A stretch of DNA of 64,000 nt from the NCBI RefSeq assembly GCF_001542815.1, contig NZ_CP006992.1:4097501-4161500 (forward strand), written 5' to 3'. The number at the start of each line of letters is the position of its first letter. Within the stretch, counting starts at the first letter, position 1. This document shows, piece by piece, positions 35,201 to 43,728 of this stretch. Made by a program: the position numbers and the translations under genes. The notes under the pieces were generated by a model. That model was not told the DNA's origin and did no database searches. It was given only the letters and a program-made list of their open reading frames with translations. Source of the stretch: Methylobacterium sp. AMS5 (lineage in GTDB: Bacteria > Pseudomonadota > Alphaproteobacteria > Rhizobiales > Beijerinckiaceae).

Positions 35201-36112
35201 TCAGGCAGAGGGGCCCGCCGGGCGATTCCGCTTGCGGTAGGCGGCCGGACTGATCCCCGCACGCTGGGCGAAGAAGCGCGAGAAATAGGCCGGGTCGTTG
35301 AAGCCGAGATCGAACGCGATCTTCGAGATCGGCAGCGCGGTGTAGATCAGGGCGCGCTGAGCCTCGAGCACCTGGCGCTCGTGCAGCACCGACTGCGGCG
35401 GCTTACCCACGACCTGTGTGCAGGCCGCGTGAAGGCGGTCGGGGCTGACCCCGAGATCGGCCGCGAAGCGGGCGACCGGCCAGTTCTGCCGGAGATTGGC
35501 CTCGAGCAGCCGGCGGAAGCGTCGGTAGAGCCCGGCCCGCGCCGCCGCGGCGGGCTCGGTGAAGGCACGCAGGGCGTGCGTGCGTACGACGCCGACGAGC
35601 AGAAGCTTGACCAGCGCCGCCACGGCGCTGAACGAGCCCGGCTGCGCGCCGCCGACCTCGCGCCGCAGGCCCTCGAACAGCGAGACCACGTTCATGTCGA
35701 TCTCGTCGGGCGCGCCTGGGGGGCCGCTGAACACCGCCGCGGCTGTCGCGTCGAGGCGCGCGGCCTCGTGGTCGTGGGTGATGACGGAGCCCAGGAAGTC
35801 GTCGGAGAGGGAGAGGACGACCCCCTCTGTCTCCGGCCGGAACGAAAAGGCGTGCACCGTGCCGGCGGGGATCCAGAGCAGCCAGGGCGCCCGGAAGCGG
35901 TCGTTGCCCGCATCGATGCGGACCTGGCCGCCGCCCTCCGTAACCATGAGAGCCTGGGTCAGGTGGTCGTGGCGGTGGGCGGCGATCTCCCAGTCGTGCA
36001 GGCGCGCGCTCGGCCCGATCCGCTCGGCGTGCACGAAATTCGGCGCGGCGGCCTCCGCCACCTCGCCGTAGAGGCGGAAGACGGGAATCGCGCGCGTGTG
36101 GTCCGGCTGCAT
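35201..36112 (-). CDS. AraC-family regulator, adjacent to vanAB
   Basis: 303 residues from ATG 36112; longer starts lack a ribosome-binding site. The N-terminal cupin part has WEIAAHRHDHLTQALMVTEG and LWIPAGTVHAFSF. The C-terminal AraC domain has WPVARFAADLGVSPDRLHAA and ALPISKIAFDLGFNDPAYFS. It is divergent from vanA across about 350 bases, suggesting it controls vanillate demethylation. Unlike this, Caulobacter and Pseudomonas VanR are GntR-type, so it is an alternative regulator; the ligand is unknown. Confidence 0.85.
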   Translation of the reverse strand: MQPDHTRAIPVFRLYGEVAEAAAPNFVHAERIGPSARLHDWEIAAHRHDHLTQALMVTEGGGQVRIDAGNDRFRAPWLLWIPAGTVHAFSFRPETEGVVLSLSDDFLGSVITHDHEAARLDATAAAVFSGPPGAPDEIDMNVVSLFEGLRREVGGAQPGSFSAVAALVKLLLVGVVRTHALRAFTEPAAAARAGLYRRFRRLLEANLRQNWPVARFAADLGVSPDRLHAACTQVVGKPPQSVLHERQVLEAQRALIYTALPISKIAFDLGFNDPAYFSRFFAQRAGISPAAYRKRNRPAGPSA

Positions 36113-36464
36113 CGCTGGTCCTGGCCTCCCCATGGCGCGGGCGTCGCGGCGCCCAAATTCGTCCAAGTCTTTCTTGGCGGCGTGCAGGAATCCGGAATTC
36201 CGGACCTGTAGGCTCCATTGCTAGAGTGAACTTGTTCTCGGCCGGGATCTACGCCCCGGGAGCCGGAACACAGAACACGAACCGGATACACTTCGGGAGG
36301 AGATCGCCCCGCCGGCCGGCACGCGCGAGCGGCCGGATCGCGTCCGGGGCGGCCCGTGCCGCGACGGCAGGGGCGCGACCGCCGCGGGACCCCGCGTCCC
36401 GCCCGGCCGCGGTCTGCCGCGCGGCCCCTCCGCCCGGCGACGCGATGGCAGCAAGGAGGGCCTG
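36113..36464. other. divergent AraC/vanA intergenic region
   Basis: 352 bases holding the presumed promoters of both genes. No confident operator or hairpin was recognised, and no ORF in it looks coding. Confidence 0.5.
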
Positions 36465-37547
36465 ATGACTGCGCCGAAGCCGTTCCCGATGAACGCATGG
36501 TACGCCGCGGCCTGGGATTACGAGATCAAGCGCGCGCTGACCCCGCGCCGGATCTGCGACACCCCGGTGGTGCTCTACCGCCGCGGCGACGGCGGCGTCG
36601 CCGCGCTGGAGGATGCCTGCTGGCACCGCCTTCTGCCGCTGTCGCTCGGCCATCTCCGGGGAGACGAGGTGGTGTGCGGCTATCACGGTCTGGTCTTCAA
36701 CCCGGCCGGGCGCTGCACCTTCATGCCGGCGCAGGAGACCATCAACCCCTCGGCCTGCGTCCGCGCCTTCCCTGTCGTCGAGAAGTACCGGCTGATCTGG
36801 GTCTGGATGGGCGACCCGGCGCTTGCCGACCCCGCGACGGTGCCGGATTTCCACTGGAACAGCGACGCGCCGTGGGTCGGCGAGGGCGGGACCTATTACG
36901 GCCTGAAATGCGATTACCGGCTGGTGGTCGACAACCTTATGGACCTCACGCACGAGACCTACGTCCATGCCGGCTCGATCGGCGACGAGGCCATCACCCG
37001 CAACCCCTTCGACGTTACCCATGCCGGCCGCAAGGCCGTGGTGGAGCGCTGGATGGAAGGCATCGAGCCCCCGCCGTTCTGGGCTCGGATGCTCGGCCGC
37101 CCCGGCCCCGTGGACCGCTGGCAGATCATCCATTTCGAGGCGCCCGGCATCGTGGCGGGCGATGTCGGCGTGGCTCCGGCCGGGACCGGCGCGCGGACGG
37201 GCGACCGCTCGCAAGGCGTGAACGGCTTCTTCCTGGCAGCGATCACGCCCGAGACCGAGACGAGCTGCCACTATTTCTGGAACTTCGTCCGCAACTTCCG
37301 CACCGACGACCAGTCCCTCACCAAGACGCTCAACCTCGCCCATGTCAACGACGGCAACGGCGTCTACGATCAGGACTTCGCCGTGCTGGAGGCGCAGCAG
37401 CGGGCGATCGACCGCAACCCGCGCCAGCCCTTCTACAACCTGAACATCGATGCCGGCGCGCTCTGGGCCCGCCGCCTGATCGACACGATGCTGGCGGCCG
37501 AGCAGGGCGGCCCGGCCGGGGACCCGCCGCGCCTCGCGGCCGAGTAG
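36465..37547 (+). CDS. vanA: vanillate O-demethylase oxygenase subunit
   Basis: 360 residues. The Rieske [2Fe-2S] motif is CWHRLLPLSLGH with CGYHGLVF downstream (Cys-x-His, then Cys-x2-His). The mononuclear iron site is the D-x2-H-x4-H type in VDNLMDLTHETYVHAGSIG. It demethylates vanillate to protocatechuate, releasing formaldehyde, which in a methylotroph can feed dissimilation and assimilation. VanB follows after about 53 bases. The start ATG 36465 is preceded by GGAGG. Confidence 0.95.
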   Translation: MTAPKPFPMNAWYAAAWDYEIKRALTPRRICDTPVVLYRRGDGGVAALEDACWHRLLPLSLGHLRGDEVVCGYHGLVFNPAGRCTFMPAQETINPSACVRAFPVVEKYRLIWVWMGDPALADPATVPDFHWNSDAPWVGEGGTYYGLKCDYRLVVDNLMDLTHETYVHAGSIGDEAITRNPFDVTHAGRKAVVERWMEGIEPPPFWARMLGRPGPVDRWQIIHFEAPGIVAGDVGVAPAGTGARTGDRSQGVNGFFLAAITPETETSCHYFWNFVRNFRTDDQSLTKTLNLAHVNDGNGVYDQDFAVLEAQQRAIDRNPRQPFYNLNIDAGALWARRLIDTMLAAEQGGPAGDPPRLAAE

Positions 37548-37600
37548 GGCTGGCCTTCCGCGGCGCGCAGACGCCGCCGGAGGAGGAGAGGGAGTGGGAC

Positions 37601-38569
37601 ATGCACGCGAGACCCGAATGGCAGGGCGCCCGGCTCAGGGAGATCCGCGATCTGACGCCGGACATCCGCCTATTCACGATCGAACCCGAGCGCTTCGAGC
37701 GCCCGTCGCCGGGCAGCAACATCGCGATCGGCGTCCGGATCGGGGAACGGCCCGACACGCGGCGCTACTCTCTCGTCGGACTCGCGGCGGACGGGCTCTA
37801 CCGGATCGCCGTCAAACGCCTGCCTGACAGCCGCGGCGGCTCCGCCTACCTCCACGGCTTGGCGCCCGGCGCGCGGCTGACGATCTCGGCGCCGGCAAAC
37901 CACTTCCCGCTCAACCGGGGACGCCCGGACTACCTCCTGGTCGCGGGCGGGATCGGTATCACGCCGATCTACGGCATGGCGGTGGCGCTCGCCGAGGCGG
38001 GCGCGCCCGTCCGCGTTCTCTACACGGCGCGCGCCGCAGCGGACCTCGCCTTCGCCGACAGCCTGCGCGAACGCCTCGGCGCGCGGCTCCGGATCTTCCT
38101 CGATGAGCGGGGCGAGCGGATCGACCTCGCCGCCGAGATCGCCCGCCTCGCCTCAGGGGGCGAACTCTACATCTGCGGCCCGATCGGCCTGCGCGAGGCC
38201 GCCCAGCGCGCCTGGGCGGCGAGCGGCCGGCCCATCGACGGCCTGCGCTTCGAGACCTTCGGCAGCAGCGGTCGCTATCCCGCGGAGCCGTTCCGGGTCC
38301 GCATCCCGCGCCTTAGCCGGGAGATTCTCGTGCCGCACAACCAGAGCCTGCTGGACGCCCTGGAGGCGGCCGGGATCGCGGTGATCTCAGATTGCCGCCG
38401 CGGCGAGTGCGGCCTCTGCGCCGTGAAGGTCCTCGACCTCGCGGGCCGGCTCGACCACCGCGACGTCTTCCTCAGCGACGCCCAGAAGGACACGAACGCG
38501 CAGATCTGCACCTGCGTCTCGCGGGTGGCGGGCGGCAACCTCAGTATCGATATCGCCGACCGGAGCTGA
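37601..38569 (+). CDS. vanB: vanillate O-demethylase reductase subunit
   Basis: 322 residues of the class IA oxygenase reductases. An N-terminal flavin domain (RRYSLVGLAADGLYRIAVKR), an NAD-binding domain (LLVAGGIGITPIYGMA, then LYICGPIGLREAAQRAW) and a C-terminal plant-type [2Fe-2S] domain with CRRGECGLCAVKV and a later Cys near QICTCVS are all present. It supplies electrons to VanA. AGGAGG precedes ATG 37601. Confidence 0.95.
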   Translation: MHARPEWQGARLREIRDLTPDIRLFTIEPERFERPSPGSNIAIGVRIGERPDTRRYSLVGLAADGLYRIAVKRLPDSRGGSAYLHGLAPGARLTISAPANHFPLNRGRPDYLLVAGGIGITPIYGMAVALAEAGAPVRVLYTARAAADLAFADSLRERLGARLRIFLDERGERIDLAAEIARLASGGELYICGPIGLREAAQRAWAASGRPIDGLRFETFGSSGRYPAEPFRVRIPRLSREILVPHNQSLLDALEAAGIAVISDCRRGECGLCAVKVLDLAGRLDHRDVFLSDAQKDTNAQICTCVSRVAGGNLSIDIADRS

Positions 38570-38705
38570 CTGTACCGATCGACTGCGAACCGGCACGCCG
38601 AGCACCTGGAATTACAATCTAGAAGCGCTGTCGCAAAAAAGCATTGAAGACATCGGGACGGGATGGACTACGGACGACTTTGCTCTTGTCCGCCGTCGCC
38701 ATTAT

Positions 38706-38720
38706 GTTATGTCTCATAAC
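38706..38720 (+). promoter_or_regulatory. perfect 6-3-6 palindrome upstream of vdh
   Basis: GTTATG, TCT, CATAAC: a perfect inverted repeat in a local AT-rich patch 28 bases before the vdh ATG, in the place of a promoter/operator. The size suits a dimeric regulator such as the nearby MarR. Confidence 0.5.
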
Positions 38721-38748
38721 AAGAGTTGAGAATCACCGGGAGGAAGCC

Positions 38749-40191
38749 ATGCTGGACACCAGCACGGAGCCGGGCGTCGCGCCCGCGGATACGTCGTACC
38801 TGGAGCGGCGCAACCCGCTGACCGGCGCGGTCGCGACCCGGATGCCCGCCCACGACGTGGACGCCGCCCGTGCGGTCGCCGACGCGGCCGAGGCCGCCCT
38901 GCCGGTCTGGTCCGAACTCGGGCCGACGGCCCGGCGCACCGTGCTGCTGCGGGCGGCTGAGTGCCTGACGGCGCGAGCCGACGCCTTCGTGGCGGCGATG
39001 ACGGCGGAGATCGGGGCGACCGAGGGCTGGGCCCGGTTCAACCTCCAGCTCGCCGCCGCCATGACCCGGGAGGCGGCGGCGCTGACCACGCAGATCGGCG
39101 GCGAGGTGATCCCCTCCGACAAGCCGGGCTGCCTCGCCATGAGCGTGCGGGAGCCCGCTGGCGTCGTCCTCGGCATCGCGCCCTGGAATGCCCCGATCAT
39201 CCTGGGCGTGCGCGCCGTGGCGGTGCCGCTCGCCTGCGGCAACACGGCAATCCTGAAGGCCTCCGAACAGTGCCCGCGCACCCACGCGCTGATCGTCGAA
39301 GCCTTCCGGGAGGCCGGTCTGCCGGACGGCGCGCTCGGTTTCGTGGCGAACCGGCCTGAGGCGGCCGGCGCCGTCGTCGGCGCGCTGATCGACCACCCGG
39401 CCGTGCGCCGCATCAACTTCACCGGCTCCACGTCGGTCGGGCGGGTCATCGCCCGGCGGGCGGCCGAGCACCTGAAGCCGGTGCTGCTGGAACTCGGGGG
39501 CAAGGCCCCGCTCCTCGTCTTGGAGGATGCCGACCTCGACGAGGCCGTGAAGGCCGCGGCCTTCGGCGCCTTCATGAACCAGGGCCAGATCTGCATGTCG
39601 ACCGAGCGCATCATCGTGCTCGACGCAGTGGCCGACGAATTCGCCGAGCGCTTCCGCGCCAAGGCCGCCGCGCTCAGCGTCGGCGATCCCCGAGAGGGCA
39701 GGGCGCCCCTCGGCGCGGTCGTCGACCTGAAGACGGTCGATCACGTGCGGGGCCTCGTGGAGGATGCGGTGGCGGACGGCGCGACGCTGCTGACCGGCGG
39801 GGCGGCCGACGGCGTGCTGATGCCCGCCCATGTCGTCGACCGGGTGACGCCCGCCATGCGGCTGTTCCGCGAGGAGACCTTCGGCCCGGTGGTGGCGCTC
39901 GTGCGGGCCCGTGATGAGGCGGAGGCGATCGCGCTCGCCAACGACACCGAATACGGCCTCTCGGCCTCGATCTTCACCCGCGACGCTGCGCGGGGCCTGC
40001 GCGTAGCGCGGCGGATCAAGTCCGGCATCTGCCACATCAACGGGCCGACCGTGCACGACGAGGCCCAGATGCCGTTCGGCGGCGTCAAGGCCTCCGGCTA
40101 CGGCCGTTTCGGCGGTCGGGCCGGTATCGACGCCTTCACGGAGCTGCGCTGGATCACGGTCGAGACCCAGCCCGGCCATTTTCCGATCTGA
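38749..40191 (+). CDS. vdh: aldehyde dehydrogenase, probably vanillin dehydrogenase
   Basis: 480 residues from ATG 38749, fixed by GGGAGGAAG. It contains the NAD(P)-binding region (FTGSTSVGRVIARRAAEHLK), the general-base Glu in LELGGKAPLLVLED, the catalytic Cys in MNQGQICMSTERI, and the family ending HDEAQMPFGGVKASGYGRFG. The similarity is to the salicylaldehyde/vanillin dehydrogenase group. Context (van genes before, fer genes after) supports oxidation of vanillin and 4-hydroxybenzaldehyde to the acids. It is separated from vanB by 179 bases with its own palindromic operator. Confidence 0.92.
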   Translation: MLDTSTEPGVAPADTSYLERRNPLTGAVATRMPAHDVDAARAVADAAEAALPVWSELGPTARRTVLLRAAECLTARADAFVAAMTAEIGATEGWARFNLQLAAAMTREAAALTTQIGGEVIPSDKPGCLAMSVREPAGVVLGIAPWNAPIILGVRAVAVPLACGNTAILKASEQCPRTHALIVEAFREAGLPDGALGFVANRPEAAGAVVGALIDHPAVRRINFTGSTSVGRVIARRAAEHLKPVLLELGGKAPLLVLEDADLDEAVKAAAFGAFMNQGQICMSTERIIVLDAVADEFAERFRAKAAALSVGDPREGRAPLGAVVDLKTVDHVRGLVEDAVADGATLLTGGAADGVLMPAHVVDRVTPAMRLFREETFGPVVALVRARDEAEAIALANDTEYGLSASIFTRDAARGLRVARRIKSGICHINGPTVHDEAQMPFGGVKASGYGRFGGRAGIDAFTELRWITVETQPGHFPI

Positions 40192-40502
40192 CGGAGGCGC
40201 GCGATGAACCGGCTCACCGGACGCTGCGCGGCCGACCGGCTCGCGCTCGCGGCTGGCGCCGCCGCGGCGCAGGAAGCCGGCGCCGGCCGCCGCGCCGGGG
40301 CCGCACGACGGGATACGCCGGACCCTGTTCGTCGCGCACGGCCTCCGCAGGCCCGACCACGTCGCGGTTGATGCCTCCGCGTCGCGGTGACGACCGGTCC
40401 CGGCCCGCGGCACCCGTCTCAAGTCTTCTCCGAACGCGCGTCGCGCATCTCATTTCGGATTTCATCCCGGATCCACTCGCGGACTTCACTGGAACAGCAG
40501 TC
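40192..40502. other. intergenic region upstream of the fer genes
   Basis: 311 bases, very GC-rich. A possible 55-codon ORF at 40204-40371 has an RBS-like GGAGG but an Arg/Ala low-complexity product, so it is not called. The weakly spaced upstream region of the lyase gene presumably holds its promoter. Confidence 0.5.
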
Positions 40503-41333
40503 ATGGCCAACGATCACGACACCGTCGCCTACGAGGTCCAGGACCGCGTCGCCTGGGTCCGCTTCAACCGGCCCGAAAAGCGCAACTGCATGTCGCCCGC
40601 CCTCAACCGGCGTATGATGGAGGTTCTGGATACGCTGGAATTCCGCGAGGACGTCGGCGTCCTGGTGCTCACCGGCGAGGGCACGGCCTGGTCGGCCGGC
40701 ATGGACCTGAAGGAGTATTTCCGCGAAACCGAGGCGCAGGGGCTGGCCGGCACCCGCAAGGCGCAGCGCGAGAGCTACGGCTGGTGGCGGCGCCTGCGCT
40801 GGTATCAAAAGCCCACCATCGCGATGGTCAACGGCTGGTGCTTCGGCGGCGGCTACGGGCCGCTCTACGCCTGCGACCTCGCCTTTGCGGCCGAGGAGGC
40901 GCAGTTCGGCCTCAGCGAGATCAACTGGGGCATCCTGCCGGGCGGCGGCGCCACGAAGGTGGCGGTGGCGCTGACTTCGTTCCGCAACGCCATGTACCAC
41001 GCGATGATGGGCGAGACCGTCGACGGTCGCACGGCCGCCGCCTGGGGCTTCGTGAACGAGGCGGTGCCGGCTGATCAGCTCCGGGCGCGCGTCGCGGCGG
41101 TGGCAGCCGTGCTCCTGAAGAAGAACCCGGTCGCCCTGAAGGCCACGAAGGACGCGGTGCGGCGGGTCGCCGACATGACCTACGATGACGCCGAGGATTA
41201 TCTGATCCGGGCTCAGGAAGCGGCGAACAGCTTCGACAATGAGGGTCGGAAAGAGGGCATCCGGCAGTTCATCGACGAGAAGAGCTACAAGCCGGGCCTC
41301 GGCGCCTACGACCTGTCCAAGCACAAGACCTGA
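40503..41333 (+). CDS. ferB: p-hydroxycinnamoyl-CoA hydratase/lyase (FerB/Ech type)
   Basis: 276 residues, the standard length of this crotonase-fold enzyme. It opens YEVQDRVAWVRFNRPEKRNC, the oxyanion-hole segment is TGEGTAWSAGMDLKEYFRET, and NGWCFGGGYGPLYACDLAFA followed by FGLSEINWGILPGGGATK carries the catalytic Ser/Glu region. It hydrates and cleaves feruloyl- or coumaroyl-CoA to vanillin or 4-hydroxybenzaldehyde plus acetyl-CoA. The ligase FerA-like gene follows 126 bases later and vdh precedes it, completing the route. The acetyl-CoA released can feed the BKACE step. Confidence 0.94.
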   Translation: MANDHDTVAYEVQDRVAWVRFNRPEKRNCMSPALNRRMMEVLDTLEFREDVGVLVLTGEGTAWSAGMDLKEYFRETEAQGLAGTRKAQRESYGWWRRLRWYQKPTIAMVNGWCFGGGYGPLYACDLAFAAEEAQFGLSEINWGILPGGGATKVAVALTSFRNAMYHAMMGETVDGRTAAAWGFVNEAVPADQLRARVAAVAAVLLKKNPVALKATKDAVRRVADMTYDDAEDYLIRAQEAANSFDNEGRKEGIRQFIDEKSYKPGLGAYDLSKHKT

Positions 41334-41459
41334 CGAGAGCGCCCCGGCGGACACCTGGGCGGCGGAGGCCGCCCGGCCCGTCGGCGGCCGCTGCCGCAAT
41401 CCCCGACCCATCCCGATGAGCCCGCGCGCATCGCCTGCGCCGCGAGGGAGAGCCGAGTC

Positions 41460-43562
41460 ATGCCCAACCTTGCCCGCCTGCTCCGGCCCCGATCGGTCGC
41501 GATCGTCGGCGCATCCGACAAGCCGGGCGCGCTCGGCGCCTCGGTCCTCGCGAACCTGACGCGGGCCGGATATGCCGGCCCGATCCACCTGATCAATCCC
41601 CGGCGCGCCGAGATCGCCGGCCGCGCCTGCCTGCCCTCGGTCGAGGCGCTGCCCGAGGGCATCGACGTCGCGGTGCTGGCCATCCCCCGCGCGGCGGTGC
41701 TGGAGACCATGCGCGCCCTGGCGGAGCGCCGGGTCGGGGCAGCGATCATCTTTTCGGCCGGCTTCGCCGAGGGCGGGGAGGCCGGGCTCGCCGAGCAGCG
41801 CGCGATCGCCCAGATCGCGCGGGACGCCGACATGGTCGTCGAGGGGCCGAACTGCCTCGGCCTCATCAATTTCGTGGACGGCGTGCCGCTCACCTTCGTG
41901 GAACTGCCCGCGACGCCCCTGGCCGGCCGGCCCGGCATCGGGATCGTGTCGCAGTCCGGGGCGATGGCGGCGGTACTCGGCGTCACCCTGATGGCTCGGG
42001 ATCTCGGCCTGTCCTACTCGGTCTCGACCGGCAACGAGGCCGCGAGCGGCGTCGAGGACTACGTCGACCACCTCGTCGACGACCCCGATACCCGGGTGAT
42101 CGCGATGATCGTCGAGCAGTTCCGCCGACCCGCCCGCTTCCTGGCCGCGGCCGAGCGGGCGCGCGCCGCCGGCAAGCCGGTCGTGTTGCTCCATCCCGGG
42201 CGCGGCGAGGCGGCACGCCGCTCGGCCGCGACCCATACGGGGGCGCTCGCGGGCGATTACGCGGTGATGCGCCTCAAGGTCGAGCGGGCGGGCGTCAGCG
42301 TCGTCGGCACCCTGGAGGAACTCGGCGACGTCGCCGAACTGCTGCTGCGCTGCCCGCCCTTTAGCGCGGGTGGCACCGCGGTGCTCACCGAATCCGGCGC
42401 CTACAAGGCGCTGACCCTCGACCTTGCGGAGGATGTCGGCCTCGCCCTGCCGCCGCTCGGCGACGCCGACAGCCCGGCACTGCGGGCGGCGTTGCCGGAC
42501 TTCGTGCCGGTGAGCAACCCGGTCGACCTCACCGCTCAGGCCCTGGTCGATCCCGACCTCTACCGGCGTGCGCTCGCCGCGCTCTTGGACGACACGCGCG
42601 TCGCCGCCGTGGTGCTCGGCATCATCCAGACCGACGCAGCGACCTGCGCCCTCAAATTCCCGCCGATCATCGAGGCTCTGCGCGCCCTGAAGCCGGGAAA
42701 GCCCGTCCTCTTCGGCGGCCTCGACGAGGGCGCGGCTGTGGCGGGGGAGCATATCGCGGCCCTGCGCGCCCTCGGGGTCCCCTATTTCGCCACCTGCGAG
42801 CGGGTGATCCGCGCGCTCGCCGTGGTGGCGCGGCGCGGTGGGGCGCCCGCGGAGGCCGCGCCGGTGCCGCCCCTGCCGCCGCGCTTCGCCGACGACGTCC
42901 GGGGCGTCGTACCGGAATACCGGGCCAAGGCCCTGCTGGCGCCCTTGGGCATCCCGTTCCCGGAGAGCCGCATGGCGACGACTCTGGCGGAGGCGCACGA
43001 AGCGGCCGGACAGCTCGGCTATCCCGTCGTCCTCAAGGCGCAATCGGCAGAGCTGTCCCACAAGAGCGATGCCGGCGGGGTCATCGTCGGCCTCGCCGAC
43101 CCGGGCGACCTGGCCCGGGGATGGGCGCAGCTCGCCGCCAACATCGCGCATCACCGGCCCGGCCTGGTGCTCGACGGCGTTCTCGTCGAACGGATGGGCG
43201 CGCGCGGCGTCGAACTGATCGTCGGCGGCCGCAGCGATCCGGATTGGGGGCCGGTGGTGCTGGTCGGGTTCGGCGGCGTCCAGGCGGAGGTGCTCAAGGA
43301 CGTGTGCCTGTTGCCGCCGGACCTGGACGAGGCCGCCATCGCCGACCGGATCCGCACCCTGCGCAGCGCCGCCCTGCTCGACGGGTTCCGCGGCGCTCCG
43401 GCCCTCGACGTCGCGGCGGTCGCCCGCGTGGCCGCGGCCGTGGGCCGAGCGCTCCTCAGCGAGACGCGCATCCGGGAGATCGATCTCAATCCCGTCGTGG
43501 TGAGGCCCGTCGGCGAAGGCGCCGTCGCCCTCGATGCGCTCATGATCTTCGCGCCGCCCTGA
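41460..43562 (+). CDS. ferA: NDP-forming acyl-CoA synthetase, probable feruloyl-CoA synthetase (FerA type)
   Basis: 700 residues fusing the alpha and beta parts of the ADP-forming acetyl-CoA synthetase family. CoA-binding is at the N-terminus (PRSVAIVGASDKPGALGASV). The ligase-CoA domain has SQSGAMAAVLG and the phospho-His region THTGALAGDYAVM. The C-terminal ATP-grasp part has AELSHKSDAGGVIVGL and REIDLNPVVVRP. This differs from the AMP-forming Fcs of Pseudomonas but matches the FerA type of Sphingobium. Context next to ferB, vdh and vanAB supports activation of ferulate and p-coumarate. The substrate is inferred. Confidence 0.88.
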   Translation: MPNLARLLRPRSVAIVGASDKPGALGASVLANLTRAGYAGPIHLINPRRAEIAGRACLPSVEALPEGIDVAVLAIPRAAVLETMRALAERRVGAAIIFSAGFAEGGEAGLAEQRAIAQIARDADMVVEGPNCLGLINFVDGVPLTFVELPATPLAGRPGIGIVSQSGAMAAVLGVTLMARDLGLSYSVSTGNEAASGVEDYVDHLVDDPDTRVIAMIVEQFRRPARFLAAAERARAAGKPVVLLHPGRGEAARRSAATHTGALAGDYAVMRLKVERAGVSVVGTLEELGDVAELLLRCPPFSAGGTAVLTESGAYKALTLDLAEDVGLALPPLGDADSPALRAALPDFVPVSNPVDLTAQALVDPDLYRRALAALLDDTRVAAVVLGIIQTDAATCALKFPPIIEALRALKPGKPVLFGGLDEGAAVAGEHIAALRALGVPYFATCERVIRALAVVARRGGAPAEAAPVPPLPPRFADDVRGVVPEYRAKALLAPLGIPFPESRMATTLAEAHEAAGQLGYPVVLKAQSAELSHKSDAGGVIVGLADPGDLARGWAQLAANIAHHRPGLVLDGVLVERMGARGVELIVGGRSDPDWGPVVLVGFGGVQAEVLKDVCLLPPDLDEAAIADRIRTLRSAALLDGFRGAPALDVAAVARVAAAVGRALLSETRIREIDLNPVVVRPVGEGAVALDALMIFAPP

Positions 43563-43728
43563 GGGCGCCCATCCTCGCCGCGAGCGCCGGTCCGAACGCC
43601 AGGGACCGATTGTCGGCGAGGCCAGGGGCCGCGGGCCGGTTCCGGACCGGACCGGACCGGACGACAAATCTCGGAGAAGAGCCCGAACAAGGGCCGCTCA
43701 TCAGACCTTTGAAGAGGGAGAGGAACGC

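Noticed and set aside
40204..40371. 55-codon ORF between vdh and the lyase gene with GGAGG upstream
   Set aside because: The product is an Arg/Ala low-complexity string with no recognisable pattern, in very GC-rich DNA where such ORFs are frequent by chance.
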